Positions 22,186 through 32,569 of a stretch of DNA of 64,000 nt are shown piece after piece. Positions within the stretch are counted from its first letter, which is position 1. Every line of letters starts with the position of its first letter. The notes below the pieces were generated by a model. It searched no databases, was not told where the DNA came from, and saw nothing but the letters and a program-made list of their open reading frames with translations. The translations under genes were made by a program, and so were the position numbers. Source of the DNA: Lunularia cruciata (Eukaryota; Streptophyta; Marchantiopsida; Lunulariales; Lunulariaceae); the NCBI GenBank assembly GCA_948567375.1, contig OX419761.1, positions 55,430,501 through 55,494,500 on the forward strand, in the 5' to 3' direction.

Positions 22186-24639
22186 ATGGGAGGAGGGAAG
22201 AAGAACTCCAAATTTGCAGTGAGAAATCATGCAATTCGGAGATTAGATGTAGTAGCGAGGATTGAAGTCTTGAGCCGACTTTGGATCACCTTTTTGGCAT
22301 GGAATTGGAACATAAGTTTTCCAAGATTCATGACAGAAATCATCGAGAGTAAATGTCTCGATGGTCCTAAGGAAGAAGGGAAGAGAGGAAATCCGGCTCG
22401 CTGGAGAGAGTCGGATTGGAGACTTGTACTCGAGAAGGAGGCAGGCTCGGAGCAGGGGGCCATGTTCTTGGGGAAAGGAGAGATAGCTCAAGAAACGCAG
22501 GAGGTGAGAGAAGCCTTCTCGTCGAAGAGGACGAAGAATGGGTATAAAGTTGAGAGTTATAAGGACCCAGTGAGGAGGGGAATTGTGAGTGCACTAATGG
22601 CCCTCCTGAAGCCGGAGAGAACTACCTATGTGATGATACACCAAGCGGTGTTCTTTCACAAGTTATTTGCAGGAGAACCGATAAATTGGGCAAGGTGCTT
22701 TCACGGAAGAACGAGGCAGATGGTGTGGAATCTGAGAGATAAGTCGCCTCCACACTACATCGTACCATTTGCAGCCCACTTTTACCTCGGGTTAAATCTG
22801 CTCAATGTGGCTGAGCGTAATCGAATGGTGTCTCATTTCCATCCTGATTTAAGAAGAGAAGTTGACGCGGAGGAGCAGCAATACATTCTCCAAATCCGGA
22901 GCGCAGACAATTACTACGCGAAGACAGGGAAGAACGTGGAGGTCGTTGAAAGTACCCCAACGAAGAAGAGAATTCGGCAAGCAGACGCCGAAGAAAACAA
23001 GAAACCTCAGAAGATGCAGAAAAATAACCCGAGGTGAGGAATGGTGGTGATTGAGTCGGAAGATGAAGACTCAGAAGGCGAAGCCGAGCTCAAGACAGAG
23101 GAATCGGAACGTGAGGAGGAACCTGAGCTGACACTGCAGAGTGGAGATACAAGCAGTGATAGTGAAGACGGTGGAGAAATGACCTCGGCACCAGCGCCTG
23201 AAGAATACGAAGAAGAAATTCAAGCCAAAGTAAAAGCCGAAGACAATGCGGCGCTGGAAGACGAAGTACCGGTGCTCGAGGAGAAGAAGATTGCAGTACA
23301 GCGAGGAATTTGCTCGAGACGTAAGGCGAAGGGTGAAGCGGGACCGAGTAGAGTGAAGGAAGAGGTAGAAGGAAGCTCGGGCAGTGAGGCATCAATTCCG
23401 ATATGAAGGCTCTAGAGAAGAAGGCGAGTATCGGGAGAACACAAAGAAAGAAGAGAGACTACTCCGAGGGAGGACAAAGGTATCAGTAATGGAATAGATT
23501 ACCTGCAGATGGTAGTCTGCCCGCTGTTGGTGAAGTTGGAGAAGAAGAAGAAGGAGATGCAGTCGACTTGTCCAGAGGTAAAGACTGTATTGTAGGTGGT
23601 ATCGAGATTAGAAGAAGAAAACTCGGAGTTGAAGAAGAGTATAACCCGAGGTGAGAAGGAGAGAGAAGTACTGCAAGTGGAAGCAGTGGAGAGAAGTCAG
23701 GTAATCGAAGACCTGAGGAGAGAAGTGAGCTATCGAGAGGATCTTGCGAGGAAGAGTGACGTCGTAAGGGAGAGACAAGTAGCTAAATTTGAAATCTTGA
23801 AGCAGCAGTTTGCTGATTCAAGAGTAGAGCTCATCCATGCTATGGTGAGAGTAGCATCGAAGGATCAAGAGCTCGATCGAGTGATGGAGAGTATGGAGGA
23901 GAAGAAGCAACTCTGGCAGCGAGAGTTGGCTGCGAGATATGGAGAAGAAGAGAGATTACAAGACTTACTTCGTAATCAGGAAGAGAAGGTTGCACAGAAG
24001 GAGAAAGAGAAGGATGCGGTGAAGGCTGAATTTGAAGAAGAATTGGCGATGTACAGAGAGGAATGGCTTGCAGATCGGGAACAAGAAAGGAAGACAAGAT
24101 TAGAGCCATTGCAGGAGATAGTCCTCAGGGTAAACGCGATGTTAAGTACAGAGACCAGCGTTCAAATTGAAGAAGCGCGTCTGCACGAGTTGAAGCTGTT
24201 GGTGCAGGAGACGAGGCAAAGGCAAGCGAAAGATACAGATTTGAATGTCTTGTTGATTAAATTGAGAACTCGTGTAGATAGGAAGATCTTAGAAGTAGAA
24301 GACAATATCGCGATTAGATTAGACTTAGTAAGAATAGAGTTAGAAAAGCTTCGGCAGGATGTTAAAGCAAAACCCGACGTAGATAACATCGGGATCCAAA
24401 TGTCTTTGGAGTTGCCCTCAGCGACAGTAGAGAAGAGTGGGTCGAAAGATGAAGAGTTAGATAGATTACCCACTAGTGCAATTTCAGATCAAGAAAGAGA
24501 ATTGTTGGATCTGGTAGAAGATGTAGGAGTTGTGAAACCCGAGGACAGAATAGTAGGAAGTAAGATTACTTCGGGTTCGGGTTTGAAAGCCGAGGAAGAA
24601 GTAGCATCGGATTGGATTAGTAACCAATTTGAGATTTGA
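22186..24639 (+). pseudogene. CCU protein, best copy: about 817 codons in one frame with four stops
   Basis: A single frame from ATG 22186 (MGGGKKNSKFAVRN) to TGA after 24636. Stops are TGA 23035, TGA 23404, TAG 23413 and TAG 23593. The stop at 23404 stands where copy CCU-4 has a CGA codon, as expected from CpG decay. Residues about 1-250: conserved domain with LDVVARIEVLSRLWITFLAW, ESDWRLVL, YKVESYKDPVRRGIVSALMA, LLKPERTTYVMIHQAVFFHK and PPHYIVPFAAHFYLGLNLL. About 280-405: Glu/Ser-rich acidic region. About 440-640: heptad-rich coiled coil. Then ARLHELKLLVQETRQRQAKD and a tail with EKSGSKDEELDRLPTSAI. An in-frame extension upstream to ATG 21994 is possible but poorly conserved. The domain pattern resembles the 'putative plant transposon protein' ORFs of plant repeats; this is a weak, by-eye resemblance. 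Confidence 0.75.
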
Positions 24640-24729
24640 AGGGGCAGATATGAAGAGGTGCATTGTCATTTCGGATCTGCAGGTTAGAACAGTTGTGGTA
24701 GAACGGTATAGTTGTTAGAACTGTCGATT

Positions 24730-24750
24730 GCTTCACTACTTAAGAGTGGC
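24730..24750 (+). promoter_or_regulatory. TATA-like box of the CCU 3' region
   Basis: ACTACTTAAG in CCU-3; the same place is TATTTAAA in CCU-2 (4619-4626), CCU-7 (38860-38867, minus) and CCU-12 (62428-62435, minus), and nearly so in CCU-4 and CCU-8. It stands about 670 bp before the 3' end in each, followed 50-60 bp later by a conserved GATAAAGCAAAGTGCT. Position and conservation suggest a promoter driving transcription out of the 3' end, as in a retroelement LTR. No experimental support. Confidence 0.45.
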
Positions 24751-25415
24751 ATTTGCAGGAAATTGTTGTTCAGTGCTCATTATTTCTGAGAATAGATAAA
24801 GCAAAGTGCTATGAAGTAGTGCTCGTCGCTTGAGCTTGATTCCGAGTATCAACTTTGCAATTGTGTTTGTGAATGTGTGGAGAAATTCGAAGTGCAAGTC
24901 AGAGTGCTTGTTGGATGTTGGTTTCCACAGCCTTGATCTTCATTCTGTGTGTTTGATCCTGAGTGAAGTGCAATCGAAGCAATGCCTTGACAGATCTGAG
25001 AGGAAGTGTAGTGTTGGTAGTATTCTGCATTTGTGAGTGAAGTGCGAAGTTGATGTGAAGCAATTTCGATCGAGGAAGTTGTGCCTTTAGTGGAAGGGTG
25101 GAACATAATTCTGAGGTGAAGTTGTTTTGCAGTGAAGTGCCATTTTTGGGAGAGCCTGAATCATCACAATCAAGATTGTTTGGAAAGATTTGATGGAGTT
25201 GTGATTAAGGAGTGTGAATTTGTGACAAGACTGCGAGTCAATGCTTGTTACTCTCTTCTGGGTGTGGTTTCTACCTGAGAGACTAAAGAAGAACTCAAGA
25301 AGAACTGAAATTGTTACTTTGCTTCATATTTGGACATTTCTGACTTGTATCTCTGTGGGAACAAACTTTACTTACCCGATTACCGCAAAAGTGATATTTG
25401 CCGGGTTGTCACAAC

Positions 25416-26914
25416 AATGGTGGCTTTCCCTCAATCAAGTAGTGTCTAAACTTCTTGAGATAAGAGTATCATCCACCTTGCTAGTCTCCCTTCAACATTA
25501 GGCTTGTTGAAGATGTACTTCAAAGCCTTGTGATCCGTGACAATGGTGGCTTTCCCTCCAATCAAGTAATGTCTAAACTTCTTGAGACAAAGATTGCTGC
25601 CAACCCTTCTCTCTCCGTGACAGAGTAGTTCTTCTCTGTTGAAACCATCTGCCTACTAGCATAAGCTATTGGATGATCATGCCCATCTTGGTCTAATTGA
25701 CTAAGAGTGCATCCTATAGCTACATTAGAAGCATCAGTGTAGAGGATGAAAGGCTTACTCCAATCAGGTTTAGCAAGAATTGGAGCTACAACAAGGGATT
25801 GCTTGAGCTCTTCAAAAGCTTTGAGAGCCTCCTTGTCTTCCAAAATCACCATGTAATCTACACCCTTCTTCATGTAGATGGTCAATGCATAAGCTTTGTT
25901 GGAAAATGAGAAGATGAACCTCCTATAGTATCCAACCATCCCCAAGAATTGGCATAACTTTATCAAGCTTGAAGGGAATGGAAGGTTTGAGATTTTCCTC
26001 ACCTTCTCAAGATCAACTGCTATTCCATCCTTGGAGATGATGTGCCCCAAAAGTAGACCTTGTTCACATCCAAAAATGCACTTCTCTGGGTTGAGTGATG
26101 CATTTGCCTCATCTAAGCGTTGCAAGACTTTGATTAGGTGCTCAAAGTGCTCCTCCTTGCTCCCATAGACACAAAAGTCATCAATGAAATCTCTCACAAA
26201 TTTCCCAATGAAAGGTTCAAATACCTTGTTCATGAACCGTTGGAATGTGGCTGGAGCATTGCAAAGCCCAAAAGGCATGACCTTGAAAGCGTGAGTTACC
26301 CAAGGTGTAGTGAACGTGGTGAGTTGTTGATGCTCTGGTGTAATCTTGATTTGGTTGTATCCACTATAACCATCTCCAAAACTGTACTTCTCATGACTTG
26401 CAACCTCCTCCAAGATCTCATCAATGAATGGCAATGGGTAGTAGTCCTTCTTGGTAATAATATTGAGCTTCTTGTAATCCACACATACCCAAAGCTTGCC
26501 ATTCTTTCTCTTCACAATGACAATTGGAGACACCCATTGTGAATTCTCCACCTCAAAGATAAATCTAGCTTCCTTGAGCTTATCAATCTCCTCCTTCACA
26601 ACCAAAGATATTGGTGGGCTAATGTGACGTTGCTTTTGGCGGATTGGTCTTGCATGTGACTCCACCTCTATCTTGTGCTCTTCCAAGGTGACTTCCTTCA
26701 AATCCTTGTAACTAAAAGCAACACATGGATGAACTTGCGGAAAATCTCCTCAAATCTCACCTTCTCCTCCTTGGTAACATTTGGGCCATACTTGAGGGTA
26801 GCTAACCTTTTCTCTACCTCCTCAAGTGTCAATGGTGATTTGTCTAGGTGCTTCAAAACCTCTAGCTTAGGTGCAAAATCCATAGCACACAAGGGATACT
26901 CATCTGAATCAGAT
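25416..26914 (-). pseudogene. pol: E1 reverse transcriptase and RNase H N-part
   Basis: Minus frame 25562-26701 reads SPPISLVVKEEIDKLKEA, QWVSPIVIVKRKNGKLWVCV, DYKKLNIITKKDYYPLPFID, FGDGYSGYNQIKI, MPFGLCNAPATFQRFMNKVF and the catalytic FIDDFCVYG. It continues with LLGHIISKDGIAVD and the RNase H start KPFILYTDASNVAIGCTLSQ (catalytic Asp). The frame is open for 379 residues, then broken by the tandem duplication and CCU-3. Upstream of the methionine, 26698-26914 still encodes RRLATLKYGPN-type linker, ending at DEYPLCAMDFAPK where CCU-4 cuts in. It copies element RNA to DNA in this family. Confidence 0.9.
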
Positions 26915-29296
26915 TGTGACAACCCGGCAAATATCACTTTTGCGGTAATCGGGTAAGTAAAGTTTGTTCCTGCAGAGATACGAGTCAGAAATGTCCAAAT
27001 ACAAAGCAAAGTAACAATTTCAGTTCTTCTTGAGTTCTTCTTTAGTCTCTCAGGTAGAAACCACACCTAGAAGAGAGTAACAAGCACTGACTCGCAGTCT
27101 TGTCACAAATTCACACTCCTTAATCACAACTCCATCAAATCTTTCCAAACAATCTTGATTGTGATGATTCAAGCTCTTCCGAAAATGGCACTTCACTGCA
27201 AAACGACCTTGCCTCAGAATTGTGTTCCACCCTTCCACTGAAGGCACAACTTCCTCGATCAAAATTGCTTCACATCAACTTCGCACTGCACTCACAAATG
27301 CAGAATACTACCAACACTACACTTCCTCTCAGATCTATCAAGGCATTGCTTCGATTGCACTTCACTCAGGATCAAACACACAGAACGAAGATCAAGGCTG
27401 TGGAATCCAACATCCAAGAAGCACTCTGACTTGCACTTCAAATTTCTCCAAACACTCACAAACACAATTACAAAGTTGATACTCGGAATCAGGCTTAAGC
27501 GACGAGCACTGCTTCACAGCACTTCGCTTTATCTATTCTCAGAAATAATGAGCACTAAACAACAATTTCCTGCAAATGCCACTCTTAAATAGTGAAGCAA
27601 TTGACAGTTCTAACAACTATACCGTTCTACCACAACTGTTCTAACCTGCAGATCCAAAATGACAATGCACCTCTTCATATCTGCCCCTTCAAATCTCAAA
27701 TTGGTTACTACTCCGATCCAATGTCTACTTCTTCCTCGGCTTTCAACCCTGAACCCGAAGTAATCTTACTTCCTACTATTCTTTCCTCGGGTTTCAGATC
27801 TCCCATATCTTCTACTAGATCCAGCAATTCTCTTTCCTGATCTGCAATTGCACTAGTGGGTAATCTATCTAACTCCTCATCCTTCGACCCACTCTTCTCT
27901 AATGTCTCTGAGGGCAACTCCGAAGACATTTGGATCCCGATGTTATCTACTTTGGGTTTTGCCTTAATATCCTGCCGAAGCTTTTCTAACTCTATTCTTA
28001 CTAAGGCTAATCTAATCGCAATATTGTCTTCTACTTCTAAGATCTTCCTATCTACATGAGTTCTTAATTTAATCAACAAGGCATTCAAATCTGTATCTTT
28101 CGCTTGTCTTTGCCTCGTTTCTTGCACCAACAGTTTTAACTCGTGCAATCTCGTCTCCTCAATTTGAACGCTGGCCTCTGTACTCAACATTGCATTTACT
28201 CTGAGGACGATTTCCTTCAATGGCTCCAATCTTGTCTTGCGTTCGCGTTCCTGATTTGCGAGCCATTCCTCTCTGTACATCGCCAATTCCTCTTCAAATT
28301 TGGCCTTCACCGCTTCCTTCTCTTTCTCCTTCTGTGCAACCTTCTCTTCCTGATTACGAAGTAAGTCTCGTAATCTCTCTTCTTCTCTATATCTCGCAGC
28401 CAACTCTCGCTGCCAGAGTTGCTTCTTCTCCTCCATACTCTCCATCACTCGATCGAGCTCTTGATCCTTCGATGCTACCCTCGCCATAGCATGGATGAGT
28501 TCGACTCTTGAATCAACAAACTGCTGCTTCAAGATTTCATGCTCCGCTACCTGTCTCTCCCTTGCAATGTCACTCTTCCTCGCAAGATCTTCTCGATAAC
28601 TCACTTCTCTCTTCAGGTCTTCGATTACCTGACTCCTCTCAACTACTTCTGCTTGTAGTACTTCTCTCTCTTCCTCTCCTCGGGTTATACTCTTCTTTAA
28701 CTCCGAGTTTTCTTCTTCCAATCTGGATAAGACATGCAACACAGTCTTTACCTCTGGACAAGAAGACTGCATCTCCTTCTTCTTCTTCTCCATCTTCACC
28801 AACAGCGAGCATACTACCATCTGCAGGTAATCTACTCCATTACTGACAACTTCGTCCTCCCGCGGAGTGGTCTCTCTTCTTTCCTTGTGTTCTCCCGATA
28901 CTCACCTTCTTCTCTGGAGTCTTCGTATCGAAATTGATGCCTCACTGCCCGAGCTTCCTTCTACCTCTACCTTCACTCTACTTGGTCCCACTTCACACTT
29001 CGCCTTACGTCTCGAGCGAATTCCTCGCTGTACTGCGATCTTCTTCTCCTCGCACACTGGTACTTCGTCTTCCAGCGCCGCATTGTCTTCGGTTTCTACT
29101 TCGGCTTGCATTTCTTCTTCGTATTCTTCAGCCGCTGGTACCGATGTCATCTCTCCTCCTTCCTCACTGTCACTGCTCGTATCTCCACTTTGCAATGTCA
29201 GCTCAAGTTCCTCCTCACGGTCCGAGTCCTCCGTCTTGAGCTCGGCTTCGCCTTTTGAGTCTTCATCTTCCGACTCAATCCAAAGTAGAAGTGTAC
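26915..29296 (-). mobile_element. CCU-4, left part of a copy split by E2
   Basis: The 3' end is exact at 26915 (TGTGACAACCCGGCAAATAT on the plus strand), placed in E1 between protease and reverse transcriptase. It runs on the minus strand to 29296, where the E2 LTR starts. Just before the LTR the minus strand reads GTACACTTCTACTTTGG, which encodes HFYFG of the N-terminal domain, and then jumps to IESEDEDS of the acidic region, an internal deletion of about 80 codons. The rest of the copy continues at 36516-37686, with ATAC at the other side of E2. Confidence 0.82.
27708..29296 (-). pseudogene. CCU protein, second-best copy (acidic middle, coil, tail)
   Basis: Blocks 28902-29296 (WIESEDEDSKGEAELKTED and following acidic sequence, ending ISIRRLQRRR) and 27708-28820 are in the same frame. 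The latter gives MVVCSLLVKMEKKKKEMQSS, a coil with RLEEENSELKKSITRGEEER, ARVASKDQELDRVMESMEEK, KQLWQRELAARYREEERLRD, then RLHELKLLVQETRQRQAKD and ends AEEEVDIGSE. 370 residues are open without a stop. It is close to CCU-3 and shows that stops there are recent changes. The tail ending DIGSE is probably the original C-terminus; CCU-3 has a small frameshift at that spot. Confidence 0.75.
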
Positions 29297-29988
29297 TGTG
29301 AGCCGGCCTGTCTCTCACTTAGGATGAACCTCTAATGGCTATAATGGTAGCGCACCATGGACTTAGAAGGCAAGGAACCCCAACTCCATCATACTTATCC
29401 AAGGCTAACACTCCAAGATTCAAGACATTGCTCACTAGAGAACTGAATGAGAGAGAGATAGTTGCAAATGAAGGGATGATGAGTACCTCCTCACCCCTTG
29501 TTTATATACTTGTGAAATAGTTACGTACCAAAGTTACTAATTACTGTAGTAACTCAAGTTACTAGACTAAAAGTCAAGTAAAGTCAAAAAGTAGAAAGGA
29601 ATATCCATTCACATGGGCATATTCCCCTAAGCAAGTGGACTTATCTTGACCCAACCACTAAGTCAAGCATTCCTTCACATGGGCTATCCTTGGACTAAAG
29701 AAGAATCCAAAACAAAAAAGCTTGCGGGCCCAAGAGTTCTCAACTCTTTCCTCAAAGCCAAACACCTAAGAATAATACCAAGTCAACACACTAAAATCCA
29801 AAATAGTTGTGCTCATCTTTTCTACTTCCTCTAAAGTAAGGTCCTCTCTATCTTAGCTATGACTAAATTTAGCTTATTATGACTAATATAGAACCATCCT
29901 TTATCTTTATATAAATAATATCTCTTAAGTACTTGTAATACTAAGCTAAATATCACAATACCACACACATGCACAAATGGGTGTTACA
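29297..29988 (-). repeat. E2 left LTR (692 bp)
   Basis: Same length as the LTRs at 19383 and 35824, with scattered differences. Outer flank on the minus strand is GTAC (CCU-4); inner flank is not the expected polypurine tract but a piece of CCU sequence (29989-30177). Confidence 0.92.
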
Positions 29989-30177
29989 GTATTGCAAATA
30001 GTGCAAAGTAATGTGGAGGTGAATTGGTTCTCCAATTGACAATCATCTGCCTTGTTTGCTAGTGGAAGCACTTTGCCCAATTCACCTTCACTCTTGCAAA
30101 CATTTGGTGGAAGAAGGCTGCTTGTTGCATGTTCACGTACGTTGTTCTTTTGGGTTTGAACATAGCCATTATTGCTC
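29989..30177 (-). repeat. CCU fragment duplicated at the inner edge of the E2 left LTR
   Basis: Nearly identical to 36516-36704, the CCU flank of the right LTR; it encodes QAAFFHQMFARVKVNWAKCF. It ends at about 30177 (ATTGCTC), where integrase sequence starts; the two partners share CTC at the joint. The LTR-CCU junction itself is identical to that at 36515/36516. Confidence 0.85.
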
Positions 30178-31113
30178 TATCAGAAACCAACTCCAAAGGG
30201 CATCCAAACCTAGTGATAATGTGTTCATAAAGAAATCTACCCACTTCATCTTCATTCTTGTCCCTCAATGGTCTAGCCTCAACCCACTTGGTAAGGTAAT
30301 CAGTAACTACCACAATGTACCGATTGTTCCTTGGGGTTCTATTGAGAGGACCTACAAAATCAATTCCCCACTTCTCAAATGGTCCTTGCAATGGAATTGC
30401 TCTAAGTGGTGGAGTGGATGTAGACTTTCTAGCAAAAGCTTGACAAACATGACTAGTTTTGCAATAATCAAGACAATCCTTGAAAATCCCTCTCCAATTG
30501 TAACCTGCATCTAGAATCTTGAAAGCAGTCATCTTTTCTGCAAATTGTCCTCCACATACTAAACCTTCATGAAACTCCTTTATGAGTAGGATAGACTCTT
30601 CCTTACCCATTGCTCTTTGAAGTAGACAATCCTTTCCTTGGTGAAAAAGAATATCCTCCACCATTGTGTAAGGTCTAGATCTTGCTGCAAGGGCCTTCCT
30701 CTCCCTAGCATGCATCCCTTCTAGATAGTTACTTCTTGTCAAAAAATCCACAATCTCCTTGTACTCCATTGGAACCTCTTGAGTGACTGAGATTGTCATG
30801 AGCTCCTCATCCGGGAAGGAATCATCCACTAGCTCATCTCCATCATGATCATAGGCTCTAGATAAAAATCAGCATTTGCATGTTTCTTTCCTGGCCTATC
30901 CTCAATGGTGTAGTCATACTCAGACAAGAGTATCATCCACCTTGCTAGTCTCTCTTCAACATCAGGCTTGTTGAAGATGTACTTCAAAGCCTTGTGATCC
31001 GTGACAATGGTGGCTTTCCCTCCAATCAAGTAGTGTTTAAACTTCTTGAGACCAAAGATCACTGCCAACCCTTCTCTCTCCATGACAGAGTAGTTTTTCT
31101 CTATTGAAACCAT
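30178..31113 (-). pseudogene. pol: E2 RNase H end and truncated integrase
   Basis: 30829-31113 holds RNase H sequence (EREGLAVIFGLKKFKHYLIG, ATIVTDHKALKYIFNKPDVE). After a one-base shift near 30865, 30178-30829 gives the integrase zinc domain (KTSHVCQAFARK, where the first Cys of the CxxC pair is now Ser... CKTSHVC) and the first Asp block WGIDFVGPLNRTPRNN, stopping at CPLELVSDR, the second Asp, where the chimeric joint lies. The catalytic Glu part is absent. Confidence 0.85.
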
Positions 31114-32549
31114 CTGCCTACTAGCATAAGCTATTGGATGATCATCCCCATATTGGTCTAATTGACTAAGAGTGCATCCTATAGCTACATTAGAAGCATC
31201 AGTGTAGAGGATGAAAGGCTTACTCCAATCAAGTTTAGCAAGAATTGGAGCTACAACAGTGGATTACTTGAGCTCCTCAAAAGCTTTGAGAGTCCCCTTG
31301 TCTTCCAAAATCACCATGTAATCTACACCCTTCTTCATGTAGATGGTCAATGCATAAGCTTTGTTGGAAAATGAGAAGATGAACCTCCTATAATATCCAA
31401 CCATCCCCAAGAATTGGCGTAACTTTGTCAAGCTTGAAGGGAATGGAAGGTCTGACATTTTCCTCACCTTCTCAGGATCAACTGCTATTCCATCCTTGGA
31501 GATGATGTGCCCCAAAAGTAGACCTTCTTCACATCCAAAAATGCACTTCTTTGGGTTGACTGATGCATTTGCCTCATCCAAGCATTGTAAGACCTTGATT
31601 AGGTGCTCAAAGTGCTCCTCCTTGCTCCCATAGACAAAAAAGTCATCAATGAAGTCTCTCACAAATTTCCCAATGAAAGGTTCAAATACCTTGTTCATGA
31701 ACCATTGGAATGTGGCTGGAGCATTGCAAAGCCCAAAATGCATGACCTTGAAAGCATAAGTTCCCCAAGGTGTGGTGAATGTGGTGAGTTGTTGATGCTT
31801 TGGTGCAATCTTGATTTGGTTGTATCCACTATAACCATCTCCAAAATTGTACTTCTCATGACCTACAACCTCCTCCAAGATCTCATCAATTAATAGCAAT
31901 GGGTAGTAGTCCTTCTTGGTAACAGCATTGAGCTTCTTGTAATCCACACATACCCAAAGTTTGCCATTCTTTTTCTTCACAATGACAATTGGAGACACCA
32001 TTCTGAATTCTCTACCTCAAAGATAAATCCAGCCTCCTTGAGCTTATCAATCTCCTCCTTCACAACCAAAGATATTGGTGGGCTAATGCGACATTGTTTT
32101 TGGCGGACTGGTCTTGCATGTGATTCCACCTCTATCTTGTGCTCCTCCAAGGTGACTTCCTTCAAATCCTTGTAGTTGAAAGCAAAAACATAGATGATCT
32201 TGAGAAAAATCTCCTCAAATCTCACCTTCTCCTCCTTGGTAACATTTGGGCCATACTTGAGGGTAGCTAACCTTCTTTCTACCTCAAGTGTCAATGGTGA
32301 TTTATCTGGGTCCTTCAAAACCTCTGGCTTAGATGCAAAATCCATAGCACACAAAGGATACACATCTGAATCAGATTCAGATTCATCCTCCTTCGTGGAA
32401 GTCTCCTCTTCCATGCTTGTGTCCACACCTGAAGCTCCTTCTTCAAAATCTGATTCCCAATAATCAGAAGATGGTGTATCTGAATGTGAAGTGTTGGTGG
32501 TGTTAGTCATAAGAACTGTGACTCTATGGTTTGATGACCCAATCCTCAA
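31114..32549 (-). pseudogene. pol: E2 reverse transcriptase
   Basis: 31977-32549 carries the spacer after protease (SDTPSSDYWESDFEEGASGV, then VYPLCAMDFASKPEVLKDPD) and the RT start (SPPISLVVKEEIDKLKEAGF). A one-base deletion near 32005 (EFWM versus QWVSPIV) shifts into 31264-32001 with KKNGKLWVCVDYKKLNAVTK, FGDGYSGYNQIKIAPKHQQL, FGLCNAPATFQWFMNKVF, the catalytic FIDDFFVYG and LLGHIISKDGIAVDPEKVRK. It breaks off at a stop near 31263, in the RNase H junction. Same enzyme as in E1 and E3. Confidence 0.88.
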
Positions 32550-32569
32550 GTACCCTTTGTGCCATCAAT

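Larger units (their letters stand above)
21635..25415 (+). mobile_element. CCU-3, complete 3.78-kb coiled-coil unit with ACAAT target duplication
   Basis: Bounded by ACAAT at 21630-21634 and 25416-25420 inside the RNase H gene of E1, so both ends are exact: TGTGGTGCCCACATTTTTTG at the start and GCCGGGTTGTCACA at the end. The 5-bp duplication and TG...CA ends are those of LTR-retrotransposon integration, yet no terminal repeat, primer site, polymerase or integrase lies inside. It holds one near-intact reading frame (22186-24639), a TATA-like ACTACTTAAG at 24736-24745 in the position where other copies have TATTTAAA, and a 670-bp non-coding 3' part. CpG sites are frequent compared with all other copies, which marks a younger insertion. 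Either a solo LTR of unusual size or a non-autonomous element. Confidence 0.85.
21551..25590 (-). repeat. About 125-bp tandem duplication in E1 RNase H, split by CCU-3
   Basis: Unit 1 is 21551-21634 continued at 25421-25460; unit 2 is about 25461-25588. Both start TAAGAGTATCATC and include TTGTGATCCGTGACAATGG and end near CTAAACTTCTTGAG. CCU-3 lies inside unit 1. The duplication is not present in E2 (about 30925-31050), so it is private to E1. Confidence 0.85.
20075..26914 (-). mobile_element. E1, Ty3/gypsy retrotransposon (Athila/Tat-like), 5'-truncated, interrupted by CCU-3
   Basis: Minus-strand internal region: integrase (20123-21235), RNase H tail (21242-21634 and 25416-25560) and reverse transcriptase (25562-26800), then a boundary at 26914 where CCU-4 begins. 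Gag, protease, leader and 5' LTR of this copy are missing. CCU-3 (21635-25415) is inserted in the RNase H part with an ACAAT duplication. No chromodomain follows the integrase, which together with the primer site of sister copy E2 suggests the Athila/Tat side of Ty3/gypsy; that placement is inference. Confidence 0.88.

Noticed and set aside
21635-25415. CCU as a Helitron or cut-and-paste DNA transposon
   Set aside because: The 5-bp duplication excludes a Helitron; ends share only TGTG as inverted repeat and no transposase is encoded, so LTR-type ends fit better.
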